Part shown: piece after piece, positions 1 to 13,800 of the stretch | How positions within the stretch are numbered: the first letter of the stretch is position 1 | Layout: the number at the start of each line of letters is the position of its first letter | Assembly: GCA_030549495.1 (NCBI GenBank) | Contig: JAUIRK010000979.1 | Location: 77,001 to 141,000, forward strand | Origin: Nectonema munidae | Taxonomy: Eukaryota; Nematomorpha; Nectonematoida; Nectonematidae | DNA length: 64,000 bases | Reading direction: 5' to 3' | Notes under the pieces: generated by a model | Seen by the model: only the letters and a program-made list of their open reading frames with translations | Told to the model about the DNA's origin: nothing | Databases searched by the model: none | Translations under genes and position numbers: made by a program

Positions 1-1
1 T

Positions 2-383
2 TATACTTCGAAACTTTATCTGCTCCTTCTTCTTCGCCTGAAATATCAAAACTTTGAGTTAGAATTTTTGATGACGAATAAATATTTTTTTATTCGTTTA
101 GAAGCTCTTTAGAATTAATTTGGTGAAGATAAAAATCTTTGTCTTCTTTATGAAGCCATATACCAGCCATTTTAGTTATGCCAAAAAAAGATGTAAGATT
201 TTTTTCATATTCATCATTATATCTTTTTTTATACTTCTCAAAGTTTTCTATTAATTTATCAATTTTAGAAACAACTTGTTGTTTGGATAAAAAAGGAAAA
301 TTAAACTTTTGGCAAAGATTTAGAAGTTCTTCTAAAAAAAATTTCGCACGAACAGATTTACTTTTTATTTGGTCTAAAAGTCA
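2..383 (-). pseudogene. Unrecognised coding-like tract, running off the left edge
   Basis: On the minus strand one frame stays open for about 97 codons, with a single TAA at 90-92 and open sequence again beyond it to the window edge. The product is charged and helical-looking, with pieces such as FLEELLNLCQKFNFPF and SFFGITKMAGIWLHKED. That is unusual for DNA this AT-rich. The style resembles uncharacterised ORFs found in invertebrate transposons, but I do not recognise the family. A TTTTAG just upstream (about 381) could be a splice acceptor, so a host exon is also possible. The internal stop favours a decayed element. Confidence 0.3.
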
Positions 384-556
384 AGAATATTTTTATTAAA
401 AGGGAGCTTAAACATAAAGAAATCAAGTTCTTCTCTAATTTCAAGAATATATGAATATGGCTTTGCTTTTTTTTAAATTATTCATTCCATATATGAGAGG
501 CTGAATTTACTTTTTTGCAGAAACTTTATTTTTGAAATTCATTTTATATTTTAGTT

Positions 557-706
557 GTTGTTGTTTGTTGAATTGAGGCAGTTTGTAAGTTGTCGAAACT
601 TGAAAGCTGGCACTTGGCTTATCATAAGAGTTGGAAGCCTTGGGGATCGAACCCCTGACCTTCAACTGTTAAGCTGAGAGGTACACCCTAACAACCATTG
701 AGGCTC
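557..706 (-). mobile_element. tRNA-derived SINE (family 1), complete with target-site duplication
   Basis: Read on the minus strand, the element begins with a tRNA-like head (GAGCCTCAATGG...) whose B box GGTTCGATCC matches the Pol III consensus. Its ends GAGCCTC and AAGGCT could form a near-perfect acceptor stem, and the loop TTAACA suggests descent from a Val(AAC)- or Leu-type tRNA. A tRNA-unrelated body follows, then an AAC-repeat tail. The 14 bp TTTATATTTTAGTT is repeated exactly at 543-556 and 707-720, which is a perfect target duplication and implies a fairly recent insertion. A second copy lies at about 42.59 kb. Confidence 0.8.
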
Positions 707-720
707 TTTATATTTTAGTT

Positions 721-2325
721 ATGTTAGATAAGTGTTTTCAATTTATATATGAGTATATGAATAAGTTAATGTCTACAATATTTGATGAAGTGATTGTTTT
801 TAACAGATATTAAAAACTTCTAGACAATGGAACAAAGTTGCTAATCTTTGGAATACGTGAAACTTGGACTTATATTTTACTGCAGTTTTTTATTTCAAAA
901 AACGTAGTAAAAATAATTTTTAAGTTTTAATATGACGTCAAAAAGCATTTATTATGTCGTTTATGTAAACACCAAATTTAAGATTCACATGGAAATCTAT
1001 GCATTTTGTGGATTTGAAAATTATATAGTAAGGGCCGTTTCATTAAAATAATTTCTTCTCATTTTTTTTAAATTGTAATCCTATATATTTCTATTTTTTT
1101 ATATTGTTTGCATTTAATTCCAAAAAATTTTATTATAAAAATAAATTCCTAAAGGTATCGGAACGACAATCCGAGATCGATAAAGCAGGATATTATGGAT
1201 GTGAACCCTCTAATCATTTTCTTTCGTTATGTTATACCATACGATTCATAAAAGAATATTTTCTTAAAAAAATAAAGGATACCTTCTTTAATTTTAGTTG
1301 ATCTTGTAGGAAAGACATGTTTCCAGATAATCCAGAAGACCATCCAGCTGATGAAAAGAATTAAATTTAGGAAAACATATCAGGTGAATGAATGGATGGC
1401 AGAAATTATTAAAATCACATCAATCAAGAAGAATGGAGAAATTTAAAAATACCAAGATCACTCTTGACCAAGTTATCCTTGCTTGTAAATTCTTCATACA
1501 ACTCCATTCACTAAATCTATAACAATAACCAATTCACAAAAATTTACAAAAAGATAAAATTTATTTGTAGGGTAGATATGAGTACAGTGATAATAGTTTT
1601 TAATTTTATATATAATATTGGAAACGATTGGAAAATAAGACATTACATTTATACGACAAGATGAGGTAAAAAAATAAAATATTATTATTATTGCTATCAA
1701 CTTACACATAAAAATCACCATTAACTGCATGTTCTAAACGAATTAATTAAAAAAATTAACTAATAAGCATAAAAACTGCTAATATTAAATAGTTACAAAA
1801 TACATTTTCTCTTAAAATATTGAAAATAATAATAATAACAATAATAATAGGGTTGTAAATGTAGAAGATTGGTGACAAAAAAAATTCATTTTATTTTATC
1901 GGTAGTCAAAAAAGGACAAAATCTCTGATACCAAAATCCTCGAAAACTAAAATCTCTGTTACCAAAATCGAAATTATTATTAAATTATTTTTAAAACTTT
2001 TCAGTTTTGATAATTTTGGCATTTTATTATGACATTTTGTCATTTTTCCATCTCACTATAATTTCGCCACTTAATTTATCAGTTTCTTTGTCCTTCTGTT
2101 TGGAATTTCTTTATTCAAACATTTACTTAAAACTATGCATGCAAGTTGAACTGAAAGCAACGCTAATTTGACATCTTATACGAAAACAAAGCCCAAAAAA
2201 TAATTTGAAGTATACGTTCAAATATGGAAGTTTAACAATATGTATAGAAAGTCTGTTGGATATATTTTATACGGGCTAGTATTGATTAAAAATTTCTATA
2301 GGCTTTTCTTTGAATGTATACTCTT
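721..2325. other. Intergenic AT-rich stretch with no supported gene
   Basis: No ORF here has recognisable domains or good splice signals. Around 1.9-2.1 kb short phrases of the type 'atctctgataccaaaatc' recur. Similar phrases occur near 16.8 kb and 34.8 kb, so the stretch probably includes old dispersed repeats. Confidence 0.4.
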
Positions 2326-2343
2326 ATAGAGAGAGAGAGAGAG
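2326..2343. repeat. (GA)n microsatellite
   Basis: A run of nine GA dinucleotides (agagagag...) lies just upstream of the LINE that starts near 2.38 kb. Confidence 0.8.
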
Positions 2344-2379
2344 ATTTTTTTAAATAACTTTTAACTGCACTCTTTATTA

Positions 2380-4440
2380 TTTCCCCACGCCACATATTTT
2401 CATTTTCACTAATTAATCGCTTCTAACCTCCGCAACAAGCAGTTTCACATCATTCTATTCATGTCCTCTCGAACAAAAGGCCCAAGAAATGATTCCCCTA
2501 CAACCCTCACAACTTCTCAAATCATCTCCGATTCTTCGACCAATTTTTTTCCAAGACCACACTCCCCGCCGAACACCTCATAAACTTTTACATATTAAAA
2601 TCTGACGTTCTACTCACACATTCAAACAAGATTGAATATCTCAACAATTCAACTCTCTCTCAAATCGCTCACCCTACACCTACTAAAACGTACTCTCAAG
2701 CCTCCACTAACAGCACTCAACCTTCTCTCACAGACCTAATCTAACAGCGAGCGCACCACCTACATTACACAGAATCCCTAAACCTAAGAAAACTCTCAAT
2801 CCAGATCTATCAATTATGCTCACACCACTAGACCAATCCGATAGTAGAACCGATAAAGCTAACTTCAAAAAAATCATAATAAAAAATATGGAAACCCACA
2901 AACATCCTATAAACATTAAAAACACGCGCAGCTCATCTTCAGGAAACCTACTATTTTAATTCGAAAACAATACACAAAAAGAATTGGCATCGCCGCACAC
3001 GATATTCCACCTAGTATTGCACGTCTAGTCTTTTCGGGCATCCCCATTGACATCCCCATTGATAATATCTCTACACAATTCCTACATGAAAATTGCTTCC
3101 TTAAAGACTTAGGCTCACTAACGTCAATTAAACAATTAGTCAAAAAGGGCTTGTACTCCTACACTATATCACTTATAACATCCTCCAACACACTTTTCAA
3201 GCATCTTTGCGAAAATTCTAAAATCATTCTAAACCACACAATTCTTCAGTCTAAAATCTTTAAATCACGTCTTACACAATGCGACAACTATCTGAAATTC
3301 CACCACACATTATCAAAATGTAAATCCTCATCTCCACACTGTAACCACTCCCGCATCAGGGGTCACTCAATCTCCTCACGCATTTTCAATAAAGATCCCT
3401 TTAAAATATCATGCCCAAACTGCCATCAGAATCATCCCTCCACATCTGATATTTGCCCTTTTCGCATTCAACACCTTAAAAATCTCAACGAGGCACACAC
3501 AAATACCATCAAAAACTACATATGCTGAATTTTCTTCATATTAATCTGAACCATTCCTCCCATAGCTGGTCAAATCTTCTCAACATTCTCTTCTCTTCAT
3601 CCTACGACGTTTTCTCTCTAAATAAACCCTACACGTCAAAACTCTCTCCTCCATCTCATACAAATGAATATACCTCTCTTTACACCTCACTTCTAACTCA
3701 TTACTCCGCATGCATTCTAATAAGGTTTACACTAAATTTCTCTTTTCTTTCTCAATACTCGTCACAACAATACGTATTCACAATAATTTTCTGTCAAAAC
3801 GCACCTCTCCTATTATGCTCCTATTACCCCCCCCCCTCCCAACCCCAAAGCATTCACAAACGATTTCAAACATTTTCTGAACCAAACTAAGGCCCACATC
3901 GCATCACTATCCAATTCATATCATTTAATAATCTCAACGGACTGTAACGCTCTATCTTTTCTTTGGGACCATAAGGAAAACATGCGCGGCGTTGAATCTC
4001 TATCTTTTATCACACAACATAACCTACGAATATGCGACGACACAAAAAATCCTACCTTCTTCAAAATCGTTCAGAACAACTTAAATTCCTCTCACATCGA
4101 CATCACTCTAGCGTCACCAAACACACACAATCTCATTTTTAACTGGACGATCCCGATCAACCATCCGCATCTGATCACCACTACATCACTTTCCAGATTG
4201 ATTTCACCCCAATTTTTCATACGCGCGCCCTAACAACATCGGCAAAGCACACTCACTGGTGCACATTTTTCCAAACACTTGTAATCCAGTTACCTGAATC
4301 CATACCCGCGTTATCCACAAACTCCGAGATAGAAACTGCTGCTCTCAAAATCAATAACACACTTTCTTCTCCCATCTACCTGTCCACACTTTCTAACCCC
4401 TTTCCCAGAAAGAGTCCTAATAGAGACAGAAAGAGAAATT
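2380..4440 (+). mobile_element. Broken LINE (R1/I-like): ORF1 and endonuclease part of ORF2
   Basis: The strand is C/A-rich and G-poor, unlike its surroundings. An ORF1 start is visible at 2461 (MSSRTKGPRND). The ORF at 3151-3528 ends with cysteine/histidine clusters of the zinc-knuckle type (QCDNYLKFHHTLSKC, CPNCHQNHPSTSDIC). The ORF at 3522-3890 starts FLHINLNHSSHSWSNLL and continues with SLNKPYTS, the start of an R1-clade apurinic endonuclease (usually IQINL...VSEPY). The frame at 3982-4233 carries the later endonuclease blocks (RGVESLSFI, SHIDITLAS, NHPHLITT). Several stops and frameshifts separate the pieces, and the copy ends before the reverse transcriptase. It is therefore an inactive, 3'-truncated copy. 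Confidence 0.7.
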
Positions 4441-4774
4441 TATTGTAGAATCAAAATAAATATATGGAAAAAATTAAACAAATATATAATTGTAAGTATC
4501 AAATTAATTGTAACAATACTAAGAATACGGTTAGAAAGTTGTCAAAGCTTTATAGGGAAAATGCAAATTCGTGAATTTTCTTTCTATCAATAGTTTTGGA
4601 GTCAAATCTTCAAGCATATCCCTCCTTATAAGCTCTACCTGTATCAAAATCTAAAATTTTGATAAGTATTTATTTTAACAAAGTCAAAAAAATATATACC
4701 TTATAGAAATTATTTTTTGATTTTTTTTTTAATTAAAATTTTTTAAACTTATTCATTATAAATTCGTCAAAATT
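4441..4774. other. AT-rich stretch upstream of the metadherin-like gene
   Basis: Nothing beyond poly-T and A/T runs is seen between the LINE and the first recognised exon of the next gene. An upstream non-coding exon or promoter may lie here but shows no clear motif. Confidence 0.3.
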
Positions 4775-4801
4775 TTGACACGAAATAGGGTAGAAATTTT
4801 A

Positions 4802-7800
4802 ATGTTGCCCTATACTTTAGAAATAGTTGCTCCTATTATTGGTGCTGTATTTTTTGGCATTATTATTTTTGCATTTGGTTTTAAATGGAAATATTCTGAT
4901 GTTCAATTAGAAAAAATAGATAATGTTAAAAAGAGCAAACAAAAACGTACCAAAGATGTAAGAATTGATTTTTCTTTTTTTCATTAGTATTTTATCTTTT
5001 ATGAAGATACAAGAAGGAAAATTTATTCAAGGTTTATTTTTTCCGATACATATCTTCTACAATATTTGCTCTTTATTAACAAGTTTACTGATTTAGTTCA
5101 CTTTAAACCTACTACTAATTGCTACATTTATTTCATATTAATACTATTGATAAAGTTAAAGTACTTAACCCATTAAGTCCCAATGTTCCCATCTGGGAAC
5201 ATAAGTAATTTCATCTTCGTCTGCTTTTTTCAATGACTAAATATAAATCGTCTGCGTTTTTTTTTAAATATCTTCTGATTTCTATGGTAGTTAATGGGTT
5301 AAATAAAGTTTCAACTGCAAATAATATGGTTTGAATATATTCCATAATAAATATTGTATCTTTGAAGTCAACATCCTTTCGAATAGATACTTTTATAATT
5401 CTCTTAGATGCATTTGTAATCTTGTTTTTAAAGTCAAGTTCGTAAATAAAATTAAATTAATTTTTTATTATCAAAAATAAAATGTATTTAAATTTGAACT
5501 ATAAAAGAAATTCTATACACTATAATTTGACTAAAGATCATGCTCTGCATGACTGCATCCCATTAAATTGTTTATCAGTTTTCCTACTGAATGCCCAATT
5601 CGTAAGAAATATTTTAGTGCCTGGCTTCGACACCCCTTCATTATATAACTACTTAATTTTTTTATTATAGGCTTACATTTCAAGGGACTACTCAAATTTT
5701 AATTTTTGTATTGCGTCTTTTGACATAACTATGATAGCATATAGGTATCAAAATATTTCCTGGAACCAGACAAGAGCATTATTTTTAAAGGCTCTGGCTC
5801 CATGTATGAAAATTCTTTGACGCCTTCGGCTTCGAAGCTCTGATTCTCATCATCCAATTTTAAGGGGAACTTAGAAAGTCGGAAATCTAAAAAATTATCT
5901 ATCTTTTAGCAATTTATTTTTTTTAATATTTGTTTAATACGGTGGTTAAACTTTTTTGAAATTTATTATGAAGTTTAATAATGTCCCCTACTGTGGTTGT
6001 ATGCACCCTCGTGCTTACAAGCACGGCTTGAAAATTCTAAGCTACGCGCTAGAATTTTAATGTCAAATTTTGGGTGTTCAGAGTCGGTTCTAGAAATTGG
6101 GGACTCAATTTGATAACTAATAGCGGGACCCTTCTAAATGAAGGAGTAAAAAAAGAGTTAACTTTTATATACCAAATGTTTGATAGACAACATGAAATCT
6201 ACAAGTAACACAGATTTTTAGAAAAAGACTTTTCCAACTTTTTTATCTTAAAAAGAGCATAAAAGAAAAAAAATTTATGCATGAAATGGGTTAAATAATA
6301 TCAGGAATAAGAATTTTTCATTTTAACAGGCCTCTTTAGGAGCAGTTCCTATTTCAAAAAATGAGTCAAATTGGCTTTAAACCGGCCGTCGTGTGTTTTA
6401 CCTTTACGAAATTATCTGTTAATTCGTATTTGCCTTATAGTTAGTTAAATATAATGTAATTTTCTTTTAATTATTCCGTAAGACACAGATTCGAAATACA
6501 AAAGCGAATGGTCTTTCAGCACAGTCAAAGACAACAGGTGGTAAAGATTCTAAGAAGCCTACCAAAGCAATTGTTCCCAAACAACAAAAAATCGAAAAGA
6601 AACCTGATAATTTGACAACCGCTTCTTCTCAACCAACAATTCAAAGTCCACCTCCTGCTAAAAAATATTTGGTATTACTAATTTTATTCATTTTCTGGCT
6701 TGTTTTATGCAACTCATTTTATAATATGGCGCTCCCATGAATATGTTTGAGGAATTGAAAAGGAACTATTCTTTTAATTTGTTGGAGTGTGCGGTAAATT
6801 TTATATAACGTATCCATTTAGAATTTTTTTTGTCAGCATGTCTTATTTTTTGAGTTTCTTTCATCTCCCAATGATTTCAATGTTTTGAATCCTTTAATGT
6901 TCCAAGAAAATGAGAAGAAGTATTCAAAAATAGCATTAACCCATTAATAAATCAGAATATTTATATAACAAAACATTAATGAACGCGAACGATTTTATTT
7001 TTGTTAACTAGACATGTGTTGACTCTGCTATTAACCCGTTAATCCGAGCTTAACTAATAGAGTTCTCATTATAATTTACTGCTCTTTCCCATTCTCTTAT
7101 CCACATTCCTCAAAATGAATAAGTGAGATGAAATAAACATTGATGGTATTTTAAAGTAAGTATTTATGTAGTGTATTTTAATTAAAGATTTTCTTTGCTT
7201 CTATCATTCACACAACTGACTTTATGTTTTAGATTTTAATGCCCTTTTATCTATGTAGTCAAAATTTTTTTTTTCAACAATGTTTTTCATCGGAGCTATC
7301 TATGTACTGTATTTTAAAGGGTGATCTTTGTTAAATGTAGCTCATGCTACACTCTCTTTTAATATATCACTCAAAGGTGCATGAATAAGAAATCTTTTTC
7401 CATAATTTTTTTTATTCTGCATCAAAAAACATTTATTTCAACATTTTAATTAAAAAAAAGCCCCCAACTCTAAATTTTTAATTACCCTAAAAAACTTACT
7501 AGCAATCTTTTCAGATTTTGTGGTGATGATTGTTCCAATCCGGATTAAGTTCTCTCCGAATTGTTTTTACTTTACTCTATAAGAAAGTAATTTATAAAGT
7601 GATTTGATGAATCCATTTTCAAAAATAGAATGGCGTCAATAAGTTTTTTTTTGTAGCTCTAAGTTAGGATTTTATTATTTTTAAAGCGGAAGAAAGTCTT
7701 TTTACACTAACTTGTGTATGAGGAAAGCATGTTCAACAGCAGCTACTTGCGTAACAAATTCAAGATATTTACTGACGCGATTTCCAATATTCAAATTTAG

Positions 7801-10800
7801 AAATCGATTATACGCCAGAATTTTGTCTAACCAATTTAATAAATCTAGTTGAAATTTACTTTCAGAACTGTAGCTTCTCTTTTTCCTCTTTCAAAACTAG
7901 AAAGGGTTTTTTTAATTTTTTGCCTTGCATATCAACACTTTTTTCAAAGTCATATTCAATATCTTTATCTTGAATCTTTAAAATAGTTTAACTACACGAA
8001 CATAGTCTCTAGATCAGTGTTTCTCATAGTCTCTAGATCAGTGTTTCTCAACGTGGTCCATGTGGACCCCAAGTAGTCCACAATATTTTTAGAGGAGTCT
8101 ATATAAGAATATTTCAAATTGGAGGTCTACAAAATTTTGCAAAAGGTGCATATTAAAAAAAATAAAATTTCAATTTAATTTTGTTGAGGAGAGGTTATGG
8201 CAAAAATCTCTGTTATATGTAACTGCTTTCCTATCTTCATATCTTGTTGAATCAGGTTTGATACTAAAGGTGATTAAAATATAATCTATTTTTAATTGTT
8301 CATTTTAAAGCGTTCAATCGTGTTATTTACCTGCATTCAAGAAGTCGAAATCGACTTTGATGCTATTGATTTGTAAATTTTTTGATCATAATAATAGTTT
8401 GAAAGGTTTATATATATATATGTTATAAAATTACAATCACTGTAATTTAAATATGTATTAATTTACAATTAATTATATTGCTTACTAATGTTTTTTTTGT
8501 ATTACATATTATGTATTGAAACATTGTATATCTTTTACTATATATTTTTCTCTTTATGATGATTGAAAGATGGGGGTTATACTATAGCTAATCGACTTTT
8601 TAGCTACTCATCGCATACTTAAATCTTCCTCACATTCTCACTAATGAAGATTACTGAACGAGTTTTCTACTGTATTGGATTAATCGTGAAGAATAGCATC
8701 CAAATCGCTTAGTGGTTGGAGAATTAATCAATTGCTGCTCATGTTTCTATAATAAATTACTTACTTACTTACTTATAGGAGCTTTAAGATTATCATTGAC
8801 TTCATTGGAATCTGACATATCAAATTTAACATCAAAGCATCAAGTTTAAGGCGGCTCGCACTAAACAGCATATTTTTTTACCTTAACAAAATTTGATTTT
8901 ATAAAATTCAACTTATTTTAAATAGATTGAGTAAACTAATAGATTGAGTAATTTGATTAATTGATGAAACAAATAAAAATAGTGATTAAAAATGATTTAC
9001 CTATTCTTATATTTTTTGAAAAATAAAACCACTTAAAAAATAAAATTGATATATCAATGAAAAAATAAAGGGTCCCAAAAAAAATTTCAGTTCGAAAAGG
9101 GTGCATAAGAGAAAAAATATCACTGATCTAGATTATTACTCCATTTTTCCAGCTAGATACATTTTGGATAGTGACTGCCAGATTAATAAAAGGAGGATGG
9201 ATAAGAGAGTAATTTAAGCAATCTGGTTTTTATTTACTCTAATTAGACTGCTTACAACGCCATCACGAGTATGGCGCTTGCATACTACTCATGCTAACAT
9301 GGCTTCAACTCTTGCGTCCGATGTACAGAGCGTAGCAGGTTTGCTGTTCCCTGCTTATTTATAATTTTGCATTTTTTAATTTCATAATCCCGCCTTCAAC
9401 CTTTTTGTCGGCTGACCCTTCAGTTGATTTTTGAGCCTGCATCTGCGCCTTCACTTTCTAAGTGATTTTGCACGGATAATGACTCTTTCCCCCAAAATGG
9501 TTCGTATTGATTTTCCACCTCTTTTAGCATCAATGAATTTTAAATTGATTTTGTTTTTTTAACAGCCAAAGAAGAAGAAACAGAAAGCTGAAAAAGTAGA
9601 AGCATCTCATGGCGTATGATAATCTTTTATTTTACTTTTTAAAGATTCTCTAAAGAATGATTGATCAAAACAATTTTTTGCTTTGAATGCTTCTTTATGT
9701 GGTACGCGGTTGGTTTCATCGAGATAGCACAATTGCATCAAAAATAGTCTATGACAAGGGACAACGTCTTTGCCTTATTTGTAAAACCGCGTGTCTCATT
9801 TTGAATATTCATCAAATCCATAACAACGAGTTTTTCACTATTTTATTTATAAAAAATCATTACAAGCAATAACGTATTTGTAAGGCATGCTCATGCATAA
9901 TCTATTATACTGTATAATGTTGATGCACGCTTTTTTGATCCAGGTAAATATTGATGTGGATGATATGGTGGAACTCTTGACTCCCACTCAACCACGAAAC
10001 AAAAGAGAAGCAACAAAGAAGGAGACTCAAATCAAAATGTCTGCGACAAATGAAGAAGCCGAAGAAGGTAATCTCAACACTTTCGCATTTGTCTCTCCAA
10101 TTTTCAGGGTCACTATTATTTTTACCCAAATAAAATTTATTAGATTTCATGAGCACTCTTTAGTTCATCATGTCATGAAGAAGATTTTAGTTTTTTTACC
10201 CCAACCAATGTGCATAAACATAAACCTCTTTTTTTGCCGTGAAACCCTTTTTGGTTCAGAAATATTTTGGAGAACCCATGATTCTGATACTTATGGACGA
10301 TATGGAATGAATTTTTTATTTTCGTATTCTTTTTTGAGTTTAATATTTCAATGGCTCTGGACCCCTAAGTGTATCACATATAATATAGCAATCTACATAA
10401 GTTGACAACAATTTTTAGAAGTCATTTACCCATTTCTGGAATGTGTTTATCATTTTATTCTCTAAACTTTTCACCCGCACCCAAACACACTCTTGTACCG
10501 AAATGCTGTCGCCAAACCTTCTTTGGGAAACTTTGACCCGTAGGTTAGTGATCTTTGTACCGAAATATGTGTTAAAGAGTAGGGGTATTTTGTGAAGGTT
10601 GTTCTCCTTTGGATATCACATGATTCTATTGCATTTTTGATTTAACGTCATCATTTTTTCATGCATGAAAGGAGAATGGAAGAAAATAACAAGTAAAAAG
10701 GACAAGAAGAAAGAACTTAAAACGACGACAGTCCCCAAATCTGACCACATGATTGAGAATGTTAGCGATAGCATCAACAAGCAAAATTTTATCGGCCTTA

Positions 10801-13800
10801 GAAGCGATCTTGCCTTGAACATGCCTTTAAACGTAAGTTTTACATCTCTTCACCCACTATTTTCGTGGCATTATTTGCACATTTATATGCGATATGGTAA
10901 ACTGAATCACAAAAGAATCTTCCATTTAAAACGAACTTATGTAATCTCATCTTAAGTTGTTGGCCTTGCATATGTTAATATTTCGAATAACAACTGTGTT
11001 GTTTGCAAATCGATTTTTTAACTTCCTAAATCTTTTTATCAATGTCTTTGTTTACTTTACTATTAAATCAACAGCATTATAACAAAGATCCCCCCTTCCC
11101 CTCTTTGCAACTTATTTGATTGGAGCTCTAGTCGTAATAAGCGAGCTTACGATTTATCCAAATTCTTATTATAAAGGAAAAGAGATTCTACCCTAAAAAC
11201 AGTTTCATTGCAAGTTGAAAACCCAATCATAATTGGTATAAGTTACATCGAATGCCTTAGTGAGTGATTAGCTCATTTTGTCTTGTATTCCTTCCTTTAG
11301 AGTGGATAAGAAAGCTGGTGGCTTTCTTCGCTCATTCACAAATCCCTTATCTTCAATAGACGGTATTGGGAACGGATGGAGTGATATTATTGTCTTTTTC
11401 TTTCATCTCTATTAAATATTGGCTACCTGATTGACCATTTAATGAATATTTTCTATATTTATGCGTAACTACTTTATTTTAACTTGTTAAATACGGAACT
11501 TGATACAACTTTTGTTTTCAATATTATTCTGAACTCTAAACGCGCAGTATTTTACAAGCCAGAGTTTAATTTGTTTATAGGTCAATCGTAGAGTCAGTGT
11601 AAATAGTTTGTCAGTGTAGAGTCAATTAAGAATCAAACGAGCTTCATTTTTTATGCTATCTATAGTAATCATGTTGTTTATCATTTTGAAATTTAACAAC
11701 ATTCATTCTTCTACTTATAAACTTTACATACTAAATTCTCATACTTTATTGCGGAAAATTATTGAACACAAAATTACAAGATTTTTCATTCAATTCGAAA
11801 AAATAAATTTTGTTTATACAGACAAATGAAAAATGGATTTTATAATTCTAGTAATTATTATATCGAAATTTTATTTTAACAAAATATTCAAAATAGAACA
11901 AATGATGTATGCAAATTTTAGAATGAGCAAACAAAAAATGCATTAGAATACGACATATTGTATCTCTTGAGATTCTGCATCATCGGAGTTCCTCGTGCCA
12001 TTGCTTTGCAGTTCAGAGGGGCCCTGTGCTACGGTAATATCATTTTAATGTTTAGCATGTCGAAAAAGAGAATCGGCATCTGGATACACAATATATTCCA
12101 TTCCTTTTCTGTTGCGACTTGCAAAAAATAAGATTAATTCAATTGCTTGACAAATTTTTTCAAAGTACTAAAGAACCGAAATGAAAAAAGACTCACCTTC
12201 AATATCTCTTAAGCAAAAGTAGCAATCCTTCTAATTGTTCTCTGGCTTTCTCCATATTATTGTTACGCCAAACGACAGGCCGAGACCTTTGCCTTTCACT
12301 TAGTATGAATGGGAACTTATAAACCTGGAAATTTTTGCATTTTCTACACATTTTAATTCTCTAAAAAGACTTTAGTATTTGAAAAATATTATAAATATTA
12401 AAAAATCAAATGTAAAAGTAAGGACACCTATTTAGCGAAGGAAATATTTGGTGCATTTTAGTGGTTGGACGATATAAAGTTTTGTACTCTTCCGATGCTG
12501 ATTCTAAAGTGGGAAATTTATTTTATGTGTTTGGATTTGGAACATCAATAAATTGAGTTAAATAAAATTTAAAGTTAATTTGTATAAATTTTATGATAGG
12601 TTTACAAATTTAACTTTTTTGAATACTCCTGGAAATAAAAGGACTAGTGAGATTTTGCGATATTTAAAAAAAATACGATTTACGTCTCTGATTAATCGTT
12701 CCATCACTGGTGTTTTAACATAAGTGAAATGGTGATTTACCAAAAAGTGAAAGGTCGCGGGAGGAAACGAATATTATATTTATAATCAATCCTCCAACAA
12801 GCTATTCTTTTTCCCATTTTTAAATTGTTAAGCAATGTTATTATTATTATTTTTAGGTGGGTGGGAGTATTATTGATGAGGACATGCTACCTCTTTCTTC
12901 AGCATCATCATCCGTGAAGAGAAAAAGTTTAGAAGGAGAATCAGGTGGTGGTCAAGTCCCTTGTGGCATCTTTGCAGGAGTGGATGAAGAAATTGGAGGT
13001 GGTGGTGGCGGCCATCTTTTGACTAATACGATTTCTTGCTCGAACTCACTTTCTTCAAGCACTGCCATTTCTAGTGACTGGGAAGTCGTTGGATCGAGAG
13101 GAGGAAATCATTTCGAGGAGAATCTTCACTCCATAGACAACAACTCATCATCACCAGGCTTCATGCAAAACAACTCGTCCTCTTCTTCGTCTTCTCTCTC
13201 CTCTTCAAAGCGACTTTCTAATGATTTTAGTCACGACCTCACCATCTTTGAGGTCACCACTGATGAGAACTGGAATGATGGTGTAGGAGGTACTTCGTTA
13301 TTATACACTACTCCATAATTCTCAAAAAAAATTCCTGATCAGGAGCCATCTTTAACTTTTAAATTGCACCGAATAGCTTTGCTTTTTGTCAGCTATTGGT
13401 AATATATAGGTGATATTCGTAACAGGTGCCACCAGAAATATACATATAACGGGAGGCTATACATCTGTATATTGTAAACCAGGGGCGAAAATTACCTTCG
13501 CCCCCCCCCCCCTAATAATTTTCTATAGGTTAGAGTTGCTGTTTGTTTAAAAAACATGTATGATGATCGCATTATAGGATGTAATGATCATTCGAATACA
13601 TGTTAATGTAAGACAAGAGAATAAAAAAGGATTCTCTAGAGATTCTATTTCTCTTTCTGTCTCCTCTGTTTTTCTCTTCCGCTTTCTCTGCTAAAACTCA
13701 ATCACTCAAGCTCTCTTCTTTCATTCAATCTCTCTTCTCTTGTTTGCTCTCCTATCTCATTCAGCTCTCTAATTTGTAATTAGGGTTAAATTAAAAATAA

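Noticed and set aside
1303-1446. A 47-codon open frame (DLVGKTCFQIIQKTIQLMKR ... YQVNEWMAEIIK) slightly like the Tctex1 dynein light chain
   Set aside because: The similarity is short and the following conserved blocks (KYIVTCVI, CFWD) are absent, so it is probably chance.
2728-3143. Minus-strand open frames opposite the first LINE
   Set aside because: They are complements of the G-poor LINE strand, without stop codons for compositional reasons.
6955-7055. Two TTAACCCATTAA/TTAACCCGTTAA motifs about 80 bp apart
   Set aside because: They are in the same orientation, not inverted, so they do not delimit a piggyBac element.
13446-13515. CAGGGGCGAAAATTACC followed by a long C-run, like a very short hAT MITE
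   Set aside because: It is only about 70 bp and no second end or duplication could be matched, so it was not listed as an element.
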